From positions 1-39,184 of the forward strand of contig CALWZC010000021.1 of assembly GCA_944385935.1 (NCBI GenBank): 39,184 bases of DNA. Direction: 5' to 3'. The stretch comes from an uncultured Anaerofilum sp. GTDB taxonomy: Bacteria; Bacillota; Clostridia; Oscillospirales; Ruminococcaceae. A program made the position numbers and the translations under genes. The notes beneath the pieces are model-generated. The model was not told the DNA's origin. It ran no database searches and saw only the letters and a program-made list of their open reading frames with translations. Below are positions 1 through 7,121 of the stretch, one piece after another (position 1 is the stretch's first letter; the number at the start of each line of letters is the position of its first letter).

Positions 1-179
1 CAGCTATGTGCGGATTGGATAAACGCTGAAAGCATCTAAGCGTGAAGCCAGCCCAAAGATAAGATATCCCACTGAGTCAATCAGGTAAGACCCCTTGAAG
101 ACTACAAGGTTGATAGGCACAAAGTGTAAGCACCGTGAGGTGTTCAGCTAGAGTGTACTAATAGGTCGAGGGCTTGACC
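1..179 (+). rRNA. 23S ribosomal RNA, 3' end (partial)
   Basis: The first ~180 bases match the conserved 3' end of bacterial 23S rRNA, including the segment with AAGCATCTAAGCGTGAAGCC (from 31) and the terminal stretch TACTAATAGGTCGAGG. The gene starts before the window. The exact 3' end is estimated from family knowledge. It is followed after about 78 bases by 5S rRNA on the same strand, with no tRNA between. Confidence 0.95.
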
Positions 180-257
180 ACAAATCTTGAGGTACTCTAT
201 TTGCCGAAGCAGTTGATATTCAGTTTTGAGGGTGCAAATCCTCACTAAAAGAGAATA

Positions 258-373
258 GCCGGTGCCGATGACGCCGAGGTTCCACCTGTTCCCATTCCGA
301 ACACAGTAGTTAAGCTCGGTCGTGCCGAAGATACTTGGCTGGAGACGGCCCGGGAAAATAGGTAGGTGCCGGC
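258..373 (+). rRNA. rrf: 5S ribosomal RNA
   Basis: This is about 116 nt with closing complementarity between GCCGGTGCC at the 5' end and GGTGCCGGC at the 3' end, and the conserved internal segments CACCTGTTCCCATTCCGAAC and AGTTAAGC typical of 5S rRNA. It is the last gene of the rRNA operon. Confidence 0.95.
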
Positions 374-400
374 TTTCTTTTTTATTTTTTGTTATAATTT

Positions 401-428
401 TACCCCTATCCTTAATTGGATAGGGGTA
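401..428. terminator. Bidirectional terminator between 5S rRNA and the PadR gene
   Basis: The hairpin TACCCCTATCC / GGATAGGGGTA has a 6-nt loop and is flanked by T-rich sequence on the + side (TTTTTTAT) and A-rich sequence on the other. It can end both the rRNA operon and the convergent PadR operon. Confidence 0.85.
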
Positions 429-432
429 TTTT

Positions 433-735
433 TTATATGATTCCTAAACTTTCTATAGAAGATTTTAAATTTTTCCAGCAGTTATATAAATCATCTAATT
501 TTTCAAGACCAGTAGCAGTTATTGCATAATATTTTCTGGAAGGTCCTAAGGAATCAGTAGATAGATATATTTTTGTGTATTGATTTTTGCATAGCTCTCG
601 TAGAATAGAATAAATAATAGGTTCTTGTGCATCTGGGAAAAGGCTTTTTAATTGACTAATTAAATCATATCCATATCGGTCTTTCTTGGAAAGTAAATAT
701 AAGATACAAAGTGTCCAAATCTCTTTTTTTAACAC
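433..735 (-). CDS. PadR-family transcriptional regulator
   Basis: A 100-residue protein with the compact winged-helix PadR N-domain layout: a helix LKKEIWTLCILYLLSKKDRYGYDL is split here into KEIWTLCILYLL (residues 4-15) and RYGYDL (20-25), followed by PIIYSILREL as recognition region and the wing ...GPSRKYYAITATGLEKL. The GTG at 733-735 is chosen over longer in-frame starts because the PadR fold begins there and GGCGGTGA lies upstream. It overlaps the end of the membrane-protein gene by 7 nt, so the two are translationally coupled. PadR proteins repress transcription, usually of their own operon and of a neighbouring membrane gene. The palindrome at 1473-1497 is the natural candidate operator. 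The ligand is unknown. Confidence 0.85.
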   Translation of the reverse strand: MLKKEIWTLCILYLLSKKDRYGYDLISQLKSLFPDAQEPIIYSILRELCKNQYTKIYLSTDSLGPSRKYYAITATGLEKLDDLYNCWKNLKSSIESLGII

Positions 736-1448
736 AGTGAGTTCACCGCCGCAATAATTGTTATAAGTAAATGGACGAGGATAAAGAATACTAGTTTTGA
801 AATAGAAGAGATAAGCAAGAGCTGAGCTAAAAAGCATACAGTCATAGAACATGTGATAGAAACACCAGTACATAGTATACAAAATGAAAGCCACTGTTTG
901 TGCTGAATACGAGCACAGATAATACCCAATAATGCCATAATGCTGCATATAGTACACCATACAAATAATATGGATTCAATGGCAGGGCCAACTTCTATTA
1001 CGGGATGTGTATGATAAATCCATAAACAAAGAAAAAATACAAGTATTGTTCCCAATGTGATTAAGGCTGTTGATAAATAAAAAAGAGAATGTTTGGAACT
1101 TTTTTGAGTAAAGTATTTGGAAAAATAAAACTTCATACACAACCATATTATAATTATATTTGATATGGCAAACACTGGTTGAAAATTATCTTTTTTCCAA
1201 AAAATAAGACCACTTAAACAAAATGCACAAAGTGCAACAAATGAAATGTACCACTTTACCATTTCATAGAAAGGAACTAGTATTTGTATTATTTTTTTAG
1301 GAGAACCAAATTCTGATTGAAGGTTAAGATTGCTATTTTTTTGCGCAATAAGTTCCCTATAATCTTCTATCACTTCTTTGGACTCTGGGGCAGGTAAAAA
1401 CCACTTTGCCCAAAAGGATAATATTCTAAAGTATGTATTATGTGTCAT
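729..1448 (-). CDS. HAAS/DUF1700-like membrane protein cotranscribed with PadR
   Basis: A 239-residue protein. The first ~55 residues form a soluble helical domain with ESKEVIEDYREL (22-33) and FGSPKKIIQIL (47-57). This is the HAAS/DUF1700 pattern (a DYxE-type helix, then GSPxxI) usually encoded beside PadR regulators. The rest holds about six hydrophobic segments from residue ~65 to the C-terminus, so it is an integral membrane protein. The ATG at 1448 has a strong site AAAGGAGGT. In many Firmicutes PadR comes first in such pairs, whereas here the membrane gene comes first. Its biochemical role is unknown; cell-envelope stress or drug sensing is only suggested by other PadR pairs. Confidence 0.7.
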   Translation of the reverse strand: MTHNTYFRILSFWAKWFLPAPESKEVIEDYRELIAQKNSNLNLQSEFGSPKKIIQILVPFYEMVKWYISFVALCAFCLSGLIFWKKDNFQPVFAISNIIIIWLCMKFYFSKYFTQKSSKHSLFYLSTALITLGTILVFFLCLWIYHTHPVIEVGPAIESILFVWCTICSIMALLGIICARIQHKQWLSFCILCTGVSITCSMTVCFLAQLLLISSISKLVFFILVHLLITIIAAVNSLC

Positions 1449-1472
1449 ATAGTTACCTCCTTTTAAAAATAC

Positions 1473-1497
1473 AACTACTAAATAAAAATTAGTAGTT
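1473..1497. promoter_or_regulatory. Candidate PadR operator (inverted repeat)
   Basis: AACTACTAA (1473-1481) and TTAGTAGTT (1489-1497) are perfect 9-bp arms around a 7-bp spacer. The site covers roughly +2 to +26 of the transcript predicted from the promoter at 1506-1534, a position where a bound repressor would block initiation. Assignment to this PadR protein is inferred from adjacency. Confidence 0.65.
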
Positions 1498-1505
1498 ACA
1501 CTGTT

Positions 1506-1534
1506 AGTATAGAAAGTAAAAAAAGAATTGTCAA
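1506..1534 (-). promoter_or_regulatory. Sigma-A promoter of the HAAS/PadR operon
   Basis: On the minus strand TTGACA (1534-1529), a 17-bp spacer and TATACT (1511-1506) form a near-consensus vegetative promoter reading into the gene that starts at 1448. Confidence 0.85.
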
Positions 1535-1554
1535 CTTACGTTTTGCATAAAAAT

Positions 1555-1584
1555 ATCCCTGCCTTTTTGTGATAAGACAGGGAT
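1555..1584 (-). terminator. Terminator of the esterase-rarA-sseB operon
   Basis: ATCCCTG (1555-1561) and CAGGGAT (1578-1584) form a hairpin 10 nt beyond the sseB-like stop codon, followed on the minus strand by an A/T-rich tail (ATATTTTTATG). Confidence 0.7.
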
Positions 1585-1594
1585 GCTATCAAAA

Positions 1595-2401
1595 TTATTT
1601 GCTTTCGGGAATTTTGTAGAACAGTTTTTTATAAAAAGGCTTTGCATTTTCAATGCCCTTTTTGCCAAGGGAATCCTGAATACGCACAACACCCAAAAGC
1701 ATGTGTTTTAGGAAAGGCTTTGCTACATTGGAAATTTCATCAAAAACAGCTTTGTGTTCAGTGCCTTCTTTTAAGTCCAAAATTAGCAAATAGGTTTTGT
1801 TGCCATTGTGGAACATCAAGCGCAAAAATGCAGCATTGATTTCGGGCTTTTTCTTACAATAGGCAGTCATAGCTGCAAGCATTTCTTCGGGGGGCTTTTT
1901 GGGGTCTTCCATAACAACGCGGTCTGTTTTGGCAATGCTGTAGATTCCCTCTTGACGGTCTTTAAAGCGTTTCATCTTGACAATCATATCTCTAGAAAGA
2001 GTTAAGTCGCCGCCAAATGGGTCAATGATAACTCCTGCCACATCGTTTTTCTGAGCAATCAGCAATCCAGCAAATTGGTCAAATGTATTTACCACCAAAT
2101 CATGATTGTGGTTTTCTGTATTCCATTTTGCCATTTTTTCACTAGAAGTAAATCCCATGAAGTATTTTTTTCCATCTTTAGTGGCGATTAACTGCAATCC
2201 AATTTTGGTATCAGGCTGCAAAATTGCTTTGCCTTTTTCATCTCGTGGTGGAGCAGGCTGCAACACTACAGGACAGATGAATTTAGCCTTTACCACAGCT
2301 TCTAGCATTTTGGCTCGGTTTTCTTGTGTATCTGTTTGTTGTAAGGTTTCGATGGCCTGTTGAAGGGCTTGGTTTTCTGGTGGGATATTTTTTTCAGACA
2401 T
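1595..2401 (-). CDS. SseB-family protein
   Basis: A 268-residue soluble protein. Residues ~25-140 resemble the SseB N-terminal domain: a FICPVVLQP strand, an IGLQLIATKDGKKYFMGFTS segment of beta strands, and a VVNTFDQFAGLL ... GVIIDPFG segment. Residues ~160-265 resemble the SseB C-terminal domain. The founding member was described for enhanced serine sensitivity in E. coli, and its molecular function is not settled. The ATG at 2401 is preceded by GAGAGGAAC. It is the last gene of a three-gene minus-strand operon behind rarA, with a 38-bp gap. Nothing in it suggests an enzyme. Confidence 0.75.
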   Translation of the reverse strand: MSEKNIPPENQALQQAIETLQQTDTQENRAKMLEAVVKAKFICPVVLQPAPPRDEKGKAILQPDTKIGLQLIATKDGKKYFMGFTSSEKMAKWNTENHNHDLVVNTFDQFAGLLIAQKNDVAGVIIDPFGGDLTLSRDMIVKMKRFKDRQEGIYSIAKTDRVVMEDPKKPPEEMLAAMTAYCKKKPEINAAFLRLMFHNGNKTYLLILDLKEGTEHKAVFDEISNVAKPFLKHMLLGVVRIQDSLGKKGIENAKPFYKKLFYKIPESK

Positions 2402-2439
2402 GATTTTTCGTTCCTCTCATTTTCTTTATTGCAACAGCT

Positions 2440-3708
2440 TTATTGGCTGCTGGTCTTTATTTTTTGCCAATACATTGCTGCAGCTTGCTCGGCTTTGTTT
2501 TGACCATATTGATAATACTGTACCCCTAAAAGAGCATCAGGAAGATATTGCTGGGCAAGCCAATGGTTGGGTGCATCGTGTGGATATTGGTAGAACTGCC
2601 CTTTTTTCTGGGCGTCCTCTCCATCAAAGTGTTTGTTTTGCAGTTGTCTAGGAATTGGCCCGCTTTTGCCTTTTTGTAGGTCTGCCATAGCTTTGTTAAT
2701 CCCTATATAAGCAGAGTTAGACTTTGGGCTGGTGGCTACTAAAACAACTGCATCTGCCAAAGGAATGCGAGCCTCTGGAAGCCCCAACATTTGGGCAGAG
2801 TCCACCGCAGCCTTTACAATAGGGATAATTTGTGGCCATGCAAGCCCTACATCTTCACAAGCACACACCAACAAGCGACGGCAAGCACTGATTAAATCTC
2901 CAGCTTCCAGCAATCGTGCAAGGTAGTGCAGTGCTGCATCCGGGTCAGAGCCCCGCATGGACTTTTGAAAGGCAGACAAAATATCATAGTGGTCATCGCC
3001 TTCACGGTCATATCGCATGGCGGTATGCTGGGAAACCTGTTGTATCATTTCTAAATTGATTCCATTGTTCCCAGTTGCCAAACAGGCAGTAACCGCAAAT
3101 TCTAAGCTGCCCAAAGCCTTGCGCATATCCCCACCGCAAGCGTGGGAAAGGTATTCCAGTGCATCTGCATCTATGGAAAAATGTTGGTTGGGTTGCTGAT
3201 TTAAGCGGTCAACAGCTTTTTTTAATCCATGCTGGATATCTTCGGGAGAAAGAGACTTGAATTCAAAAACCACACAACGACTGAGTAAGGCATTATAAAT
3301 ATAAAAATAAGGATTTTCGGTTGTGGAAGCAATTAGAGTGACGCTGCCATCTTCGATACATTCCAACAGGCTTTGCTGTTGCTTTTTGTTTAAGTACTGG
3401 ATTTCGTCCAGATACAACAAAATGCCACCAGTTGCATGGAAGGTTCCAATCTCTCCAATAATGCTTTTGATATCGCTGGTAGAGGCATTGGTACCATTCA
3501 GCTTGTGTAAACTCATATTGCTGTTTTTGGCAATAATGGATGCTACCGTGGTTTTGCCTACACCAGAAGGGCCATAAAATATCATGTTGGGGATTTTACC
3601 AGATTCAATGGTACTGCGAAAAACTTTGCCCGGTGCCAAAAGGTGCTGTTGTCCACAAACATCCTCCAAACATTGGGGGCGAAGTTGTTGTGCTAAAGGT
3701 TCATTCAT
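2440..3708 (-). CDS. rarA: Replication-associated recombination protein A (AAA+ ATPase)
   Basis: A 422-residue AAA+ ATPase of the RarA/MgsA/WRNIP1 family, which acts at stalled replication forks. Visible features are Walker A GPSGVGKT (46-53), Walker B LLYLDEIQ (97-104), sensor 1 IASTTENP (126-133), the arginine finger LLSRC (R144), and the RarA C-terminal region with YDREGDDHYD and the SMRGSDPDAALHYLARLLEA segment typical of the clamp-loader-like tetramerisation domain. Length is normal for the family. The ATG at 3708 follows AAAGGAG. It lies 13 bp downstream of the esterase gene and 38 bp upstream of the sseB-like gene, so these form one transcription unit. Confidence 0.95.
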   Translation of the reverse strand: MNEPLAQQLRPQCLEDVCGQQHLLAPGKVFRSTIESGKIPNMIFYGPSGVGKTTVASIIAKNSNMSLHKLNGTNASTSDIKSIIGEIGTFHATGGILLYLDEIQYLNKKQQQSLLECIEDGSVTLIASTTENPYFYIYNALLSRCVVFEFKSLSPEDIQHGLKKAVDRLNQQPNQHFSIDADALEYLSHACGGDMRKALGSLEFAVTACLATGNNGINLEMIQQVSQHTAMRYDREGDDHYDILSAFQKSMRGSDPDAALHYLARLLEAGDLISACRRLLVCACEDVGLAWPQIIPIVKAAVDSAQMLGLPEARIPLADAVVLVATSPKSNSAYIGINKAMADLQKGKSGPIPRQLQNKHFDGEDAQKKGQFYQYPHDAPNHWLAQQYLPDALLGVQYYQYGQNKAEQAAAMYWQKIKTSSQ

Positions 3709-3721
3709 TTTCTAATCTCCT

Positions 3722-4540
3722 TTATTTGGCAGCCCATTCCTTTAGTTTTGTGTTGGCATATCCCGGAGCAAAAAATTTATCTATGGCATATACAAGGCTT
3801 TTATCCCAAAAACTCCATTCATGACCCCCATCCCACTCCATATAGGAAAACTTTAGACCAAGATGTTTGGCGTGTTGCTGGAAAGTTTGGTTTTGGTAAT
3901 AGATTTGATACGGTTCAATGTCCTGTTTGCCAACAGTACAAAATATATCAGGCTGTTGTTCTTTGGGAAGTTGGCTGATGGATGTTGCAAGTTGAAACAA
4001 ATCTCTATTTTCTGTGAGTAGCAACTCTTGCCCTAGAATGGGGCTAAATACAGCTGAAACTTCTGGAATTGCTTTGGCAGCTCCCAACATCAACCGCAAA
4101 TTTAATGCACCAGAAAAACTACCACAGGCAAAGTATCGCTCTGGGTGGTTTAGTGCTACCATCAAAGCACCATATCCCCCCATAGAAAGACCACAGATGG
4201 CGTTTTTTTCTCGCTCCCACGGTAACAATACCATTTGTTTCAGCAAAGATGGCAATTCCTCAGTAAGCCAACTATAATACCCTTGTCCTGCTGCCATGTC
4301 GTGAAAAAAGGAGTTGCAACCATCGGGAATGAGCAAAGCTAAACCGTTATCTGCTGCATATCGCAAGGCGGCAGAATAATTTACCCAATCATCTCCATCA
4401 TTGGTATAGCCATGGAGCAAAGTAAGCATCCCTTTGGGTGGTTGATTCCCCAAAGTTTTATGGTCACAGGGTAAATACAACCGCACAGTGGTAGTACTCT
4501 GTAAAGCACTGCTTTTTAGTTTCATGGTGAAAAAAGCCAT
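3722..4540 (-). CDS. Alpha/beta-hydrolase esterase (esterase D / tributyrin esterase type)
   Basis: A 272-residue serine hydrolase of the putative esterase family (PF00756). LLHGYTNDGDDW (41-52) gives the oxyanion-hole region and GLSMGGYGA (117-125) the nucleophile elbow with Ser119. The likely acid is Asp207 (VGKQD) and the base His240 (DGGHEW). It has no signal peptide, so it is cytoplasmic. Relatives hydrolyse short acyl esters or S-formylglutathione, and the natural substrate is not evident here. The ATG at 4540 is used with AAGGA 11 nt upstream; an in-frame ATG five codons later is possible. It is the first gene of the operon with rarA and the sseB-like gene. Confidence 0.85.
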   Translation of the reverse strand: MAFFTMKLKSSALQSTTTVRLYLPCDHKTLGNQPPKGMLTLLHGYTNDGDDWVNYSAALRYAADNGLALLIPDGCNSFFHDMAAGQGYYSWLTEELPSLLKQMVLLPWEREKNAICGLSMGGYGALMVALNHPERYFACGSFSGALNLRLMLGAAKAIPEVSAVFSPILGQELLLTENRDLFQLATSISQLPKEQQPDIFCTVGKQDIEPYQIYYQNQTFQQHAKHLGLKFSYMEWDGGHEWSFWDKSLVYAIDKFFAPGYANTKLKEWAAK

Positions 4541-4601
4541 CTATCAGCACATCCTTCCATTACAAAGGCTCAAAAAGGCGATTCTTCAGCATAGTATTTC
4601 T

Positions 4602-4631
4602 ATTATACACCAATATATGCCTACTTCACAA
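4602..4631 (-). promoter_or_regulatory. Promoter of the esterase-rarA-sseB operon
   Basis: Minus-strand TTGTGA (4631-4626), an 18-bp spacer and a perfect TATAAT (4607-4602) read toward the esterase gene. The -35 box is weak. Confidence 0.6.
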
Positions 4632-4713
4632 GAGAATAGAAAGGCTTTCCTTTTTTATGGATACATGATACTATTATAAAAATAGAATCGAAATAGAAGG
4701 AGAAAAGTTCTTC

Positions 4714-5352
4714 ATGACAAAAAAACAAAGAGCATTGGCAATGATTGAAAAGCTAAAAGAAATATATCCTTTGGCAGAGTGCACACTGGATTATGAGGAT
4801 GCATGGCAACTTTTGGTAGGTGTAAGGCTAGCAGCACAATGTACCGATGCACGGGTAAATATTGTATTGGAAGTATTGTTTGACAAATACCCCACGGTAG
4901 AGGCTTTAGCTAAAGCAGAACCAGAAGAAATAGAGGCCATTGTTCGGCCTTGCGGTCTTGGAAAGAGCAAAGCCAGGGATATTAGTGCCTGTATGCGAAT
5001 TTTGCATGAAAAATACAATGATAGGGTACCAGAAACCTTTGAAGAAATTTTATCTTTGCCCGGAGTGGGCAGAAAAAGTGCCAATTTGATTATGGGGGAT
5101 GTATTTGGTAAGCCTGCCATTGTTACAGATACCCATTGTATTCGATTGGTCAATCGTATGGGTTTGGTGGATGGAATCAAAGACCCCTACAAAGTGGAAA
5201 TGGCATTGTGGAAGATTATTCCCCCAGAGGAGGGCAGCGATTTTTGCCATCGACTGGTGATTCATGGCAGAGAAGTATGCGATGCTCGTAATCCAAAATG
5301 TGACCAATGCCCTGTGGCTGAGCTGTGTAAACAGGTATTGACAAAAAAATAA
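4714..5352 (+). CDS. nth: Endonuclease III (DNA glycosylase/AP lyase)
   Basis: A 212-residue base-excision-repair enzyme that removes oxidised pyrimidines and cleaves the abasic site. The helix-hairpin-helix motif is LPGVGRKSANLI (115-126) with catalytic Lys121, and the catalytic Asp139 lies in VTDTHCIRLVNRMGL. Cys189, Cys196, Cys199 and Cys205 give the C-X6-C-X2-C-X5-C [4Fe-4S] loop. Length and order match the family. The ATG at 4714 follows AGAAGGAG. The gene diverges from the esterase operon and ends just before the thiT promoter. Confidence 0.97.
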   Translation: MTKKQRALAMIEKLKEIYPLAECTLDYEDAWQLLVGVRLAAQCTDARVNIVLEVLFDKYPTVEALAKAEPEEIEAIVRPCGLGKSKARDISACMRILHEKYNDRVPETFEEILSLPGVGRKSANLIMGDVFGKPAIVTDTHCIRLVNRMGLVDGIKDPYKVEMALWKIIPPEEGSDFCHRLVIHGREVCDARNPKCDQCPVAELCKQVLTKK

Positions 5353-5359
5353 CTTTTTC

Positions 5360-5388
5360 TTGACAAATGATTCACAAGGGTATATAAT
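5360..5388 (+). promoter_or_regulatory. Sigma-A promoter of thiT
   Basis: TTGACA (5360-5365), a 17-bp spacer and TATAAT (5383-5388) form a perfect consensus promoter placing the transcript start about 13-15 nt before the TPP riboswitch. Confidence 0.9.
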
Positions 5389-5407
5389 ACCCTACGGACA
5401 TAAAAAC

Positions 5408-5500
5408 AGGGGCGCTGGATGCATTTCCGGCTGAGATTGAGGCGAATTGCAGCCTCAGGTCACCTTGAACCTGATCCGGGTAATGCCGGCGTAGGAAGTT
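5408..5500 (+). promoter_or_regulatory. TPP riboswitch (THI element)
   Basis: This stretch carries the thi-box signature: GGGGCGCT at the 5' end, GGCTGAGATTGAGG, then CCTTGAACCTGAT, and CCGGGTAATGCCGGCGTAGG closing the aptamer. Such elements bind thiamine pyrophosphate and lower expression of thiamine genes. The terminator at 5526-5574 is the expression platform and thiT is the target. Confidence 0.95.
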
Positions 5501-5525
5501 TGAGGAGTCGTGTGCATTTTTGTTG

Positions 5526-5574
5526 CGCCCATGTTTGCTGTTGTTGGCAATCATGGGCGTTGCTTTGTTTTTAT
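5526..5574 (+). terminator. Riboswitch-controlled terminator upstream of thiT
   Basis: CGCCCATG (5526-5533) pairs with CATGGGCG (5552-5559), with an inner TTGC/GCAA stem, followed by TTGCTTTGTTTTT. It lies between the aptamer and the thiT start and is therefore the likely transcription-attenuation switch. Confidence 0.85.
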
Positions 5575-5601
5575 GGACTATTTTTTGTGGGGAGAATTGA
5601 T

Positions 5602-6189
5602 ATGTCCACTGTTTCTTATTCAAAAACCCGTATTATGACCGAAGGCGCAATGATGATTGCCCTGTCCACTGTGCTGAGCATGGTTAAGGTGTTTACTATG
5701 CCTTATGGTGGCTCGGTGACTTTGCTTTCTATGCTGCCACTGATTTTGATGAGCTTTCGCCATGGCACAAAGTGGGGTTTGGGCATTGCTTTTGTTCATA
5801 GCTTGCTACAAATTTTGCTGGATGTTTCCAGTGTAGCAGCAGCGGGAAGCCTTGGGGCACAGATTGGCTGTGTACTTTTGGACTATGTACTGGCTTTTAC
5901 TGCATTGGGTTTGGCAGATGCCTTTGCAAAACCTTTCTCCAATAATAAGCTGATTGCTGTGGCGGTTGCTACTTTTGGGGTTTGCTTTTTACGTTTCTTG
6001 TGTAGCTTTTTCTCCGGCTGGTTGCTGTGGGGAAGCTACAAAGATTATTATGACTGGGCAAAAGACCTTCCTGTTTGGCTGTATAGCTTGATTTACAATG
6101 GAAGCTATATGCTGCCCGAAACAATTGTGACCATTGTAGGCGCAATTCTTTTGGTAAAGGCAATGCCAAAACAATTTGAGCACCAATAA
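5602..6189 (+). CDS. thiT: Thiamine-specific ECF transporter S component
   Basis: A 195-residue membrane protein with about six hydrophobic helices. The C-terminal part has the ThiT signature (a WLYSLIYNGSYMLPE segment preceded by YYDWAKDLPVW), where aromatic and acidic residues bind thiamine. It captures thiamine and works with the shared ECF energising module (two ATPases and EcfT), which is not in this window. The ATG at 5602 follows GGGGAGAATTG; the longer in-frame extension runs through the riboswitch and is not translated. Control by the TPP riboswitch directly supports the substrate. Confidence 0.93.
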   Translation: MSTVSYSKTRIMTEGAMMIALSTVLSMVKVFTMPYGGSVTLLSMLPLILMSFRHGTKWGLGIAFVHSLLQILLDVSSVAAAGSLGAQIGCVLLDYVLAFTALGLADAFAKPFSNNKLIAVAVATFGVCFLRFLCSFFSGWLLWGSYKDYYDWAKDLPVWLYSLIYNGSYMLPETIVTIVGAILLVKAMPKQFEHQ

Positions 6190-6240
6190 TTGTGCATGTT
6201 ATAAAAAATATTTTTTTAAAATAGAAATAAATTGTTGGTA

Positions 6241-6269
6241 TTGAAAAGATTTGTGAATGGATGTATAAT
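6241..6269 (+). promoter_or_regulatory. Promoter of the cytidylate-kinase-like gene
   Basis: TTGAAA (6241-6246), a 17-bp spacer and TATAAT (6264-6269). The leader to the start codon is about 68 nt, and I see no known riboswitch in it. Confidence 0.8.
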
Positions 6270-6343
6270 AAAGCCATAGGAATCGGGTTTCTAAAAATTG
6301 GGTGTTTCAAAGCAGAACCCCCTGTGTAAAGGAGCGATGTTGT

Positions 6344-6973
6344 ATGGCTAACAATCTAGTAATTGCTATTGGTAGGCAGTTTGGTTCTGGAGGAAGAGAC
6401 ATTGGAAAAGGTGTGGCCGAAAAGTTGGGCATCGCCTTTTACGACAAGGAGATTTTAGCAAATGCTGCACGAGAAAGCGGTATTATGCAAAATCTATTTG
6501 AGGAGATGGATGAGCGATATACTCCCAGCTTTTTGTATAATTTGTCGGTGGGCGGCGGTTATACAATGCCTTTCTTCTATGGTGTAGATGATTCTCATTT
6601 GCCAACAGGGGAACGTCTCTTTGCATGGCAGGCAAGAACCATTGAGAAGTTTGCAAAAGAAGGCCCTTGTGTTATCATTGGTCGTTGCGCAGATTACATT
6701 TTACAGGAAAATCCAAAATTGGTTTCTATATTTGTGTATGCAGATGTAGACTACCGGAAAAAGCGCATTGCTCAGCGGCATAATGTGCGGGAGGATGTTG
6801 CAGCGGTGATGATTCGCAAGACAGACAAAACTCGTGCCAATTACTACAACTTCTCCACCGACCGCAAGTGGGGCGATATGACCAACTATGACCTGTGTGT
6901 AAACTCGGCAAAGTTGGGCACCGAAAAAACCATCCAGCTTATTTGCGATTATGTTACATCCAGACAAGGATAA
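6344..6973 (+). CDS. Cytidylate kinase-like family protein
   Basis: A 209-residue P-loop nucleotide kinase of the cytidylate-kinase-like family (PF13189). The N-terminal IAIGRQFGSGGRDIG (6-20) is the P-loop, followed by a typical FYDKEIL segment and, near the middle, PCVIIGRCADYIL. The C-terminal half carries RKKRIAQRHN and the DKTRANYYNFSTDRKWG lid-type region. The family is widespread in Clostridia, and the phosphate acceptor is usually not known, so it should not be taken as the housekeeping cmk. The ATG at 6344 has AAAGGAG 10 nt upstream. It is a single-gene unit with its own promoter and terminator. Confidence 0.85.
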   Translation: MANNLVIAIGRQFGSGGRDIGKGVAEKLGIAFYDKEILANAARESGIMQNLFEEMDERYTPSFLYNLSVGGGYTMPFFYGVDDSHLPTGERLFAWQARTIEKFAKEGPCVIIGRCADYILQENPKLVSIFVYADVDYRKKRIAQRHNVREDVAAVMIRKTDKTRANYYNFSTDRKWGDMTNYDLCVNSAKLGTEKTIQLICDYVTSRQG

Positions 6974-6990
6974 TTTCTTATAGCGATATT

Positions 6991-7013
6991 CCCCCTGTTC
7001 TTTGGACAGGGGG
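6991..7013 (+). terminator. Terminator of the cytidylate-kinase-like gene
   Basis: CCCCCTGT (6991-6998) pairs with ACAGGGGG (7006-7013), followed by CTTTCTTT. Confidence 0.85.
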
Positions 7014-7060
7014 CTTTCTTTACATAAGGCAAAAATACAAACCTCATGGAAAACTTGCCA

Positions 7061-7089
7061 TTGAAAAAATACGTTGATTGGTGTATAGT
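7061..7089 (+). promoter_or_regulatory. Promoter of the potassium-uptake gene
   Basis: TTGAAA (7061-7066), a 17-bp spacer and TATAGT (7084-7089), ending 33 nt before the ATG. Confidence 0.75.
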
Positions 7090-7121
7090 AGGGATTACCT
7101 ATATAGGGAGGTTTGAAAATT

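Noticed and set aside
433-960. A longer 175-codon form of the PadR protein
   Set aside because: The first 75 codons overlap the membrane gene in another frame and are not PadR-like; the GTG at 735 starts the domain.
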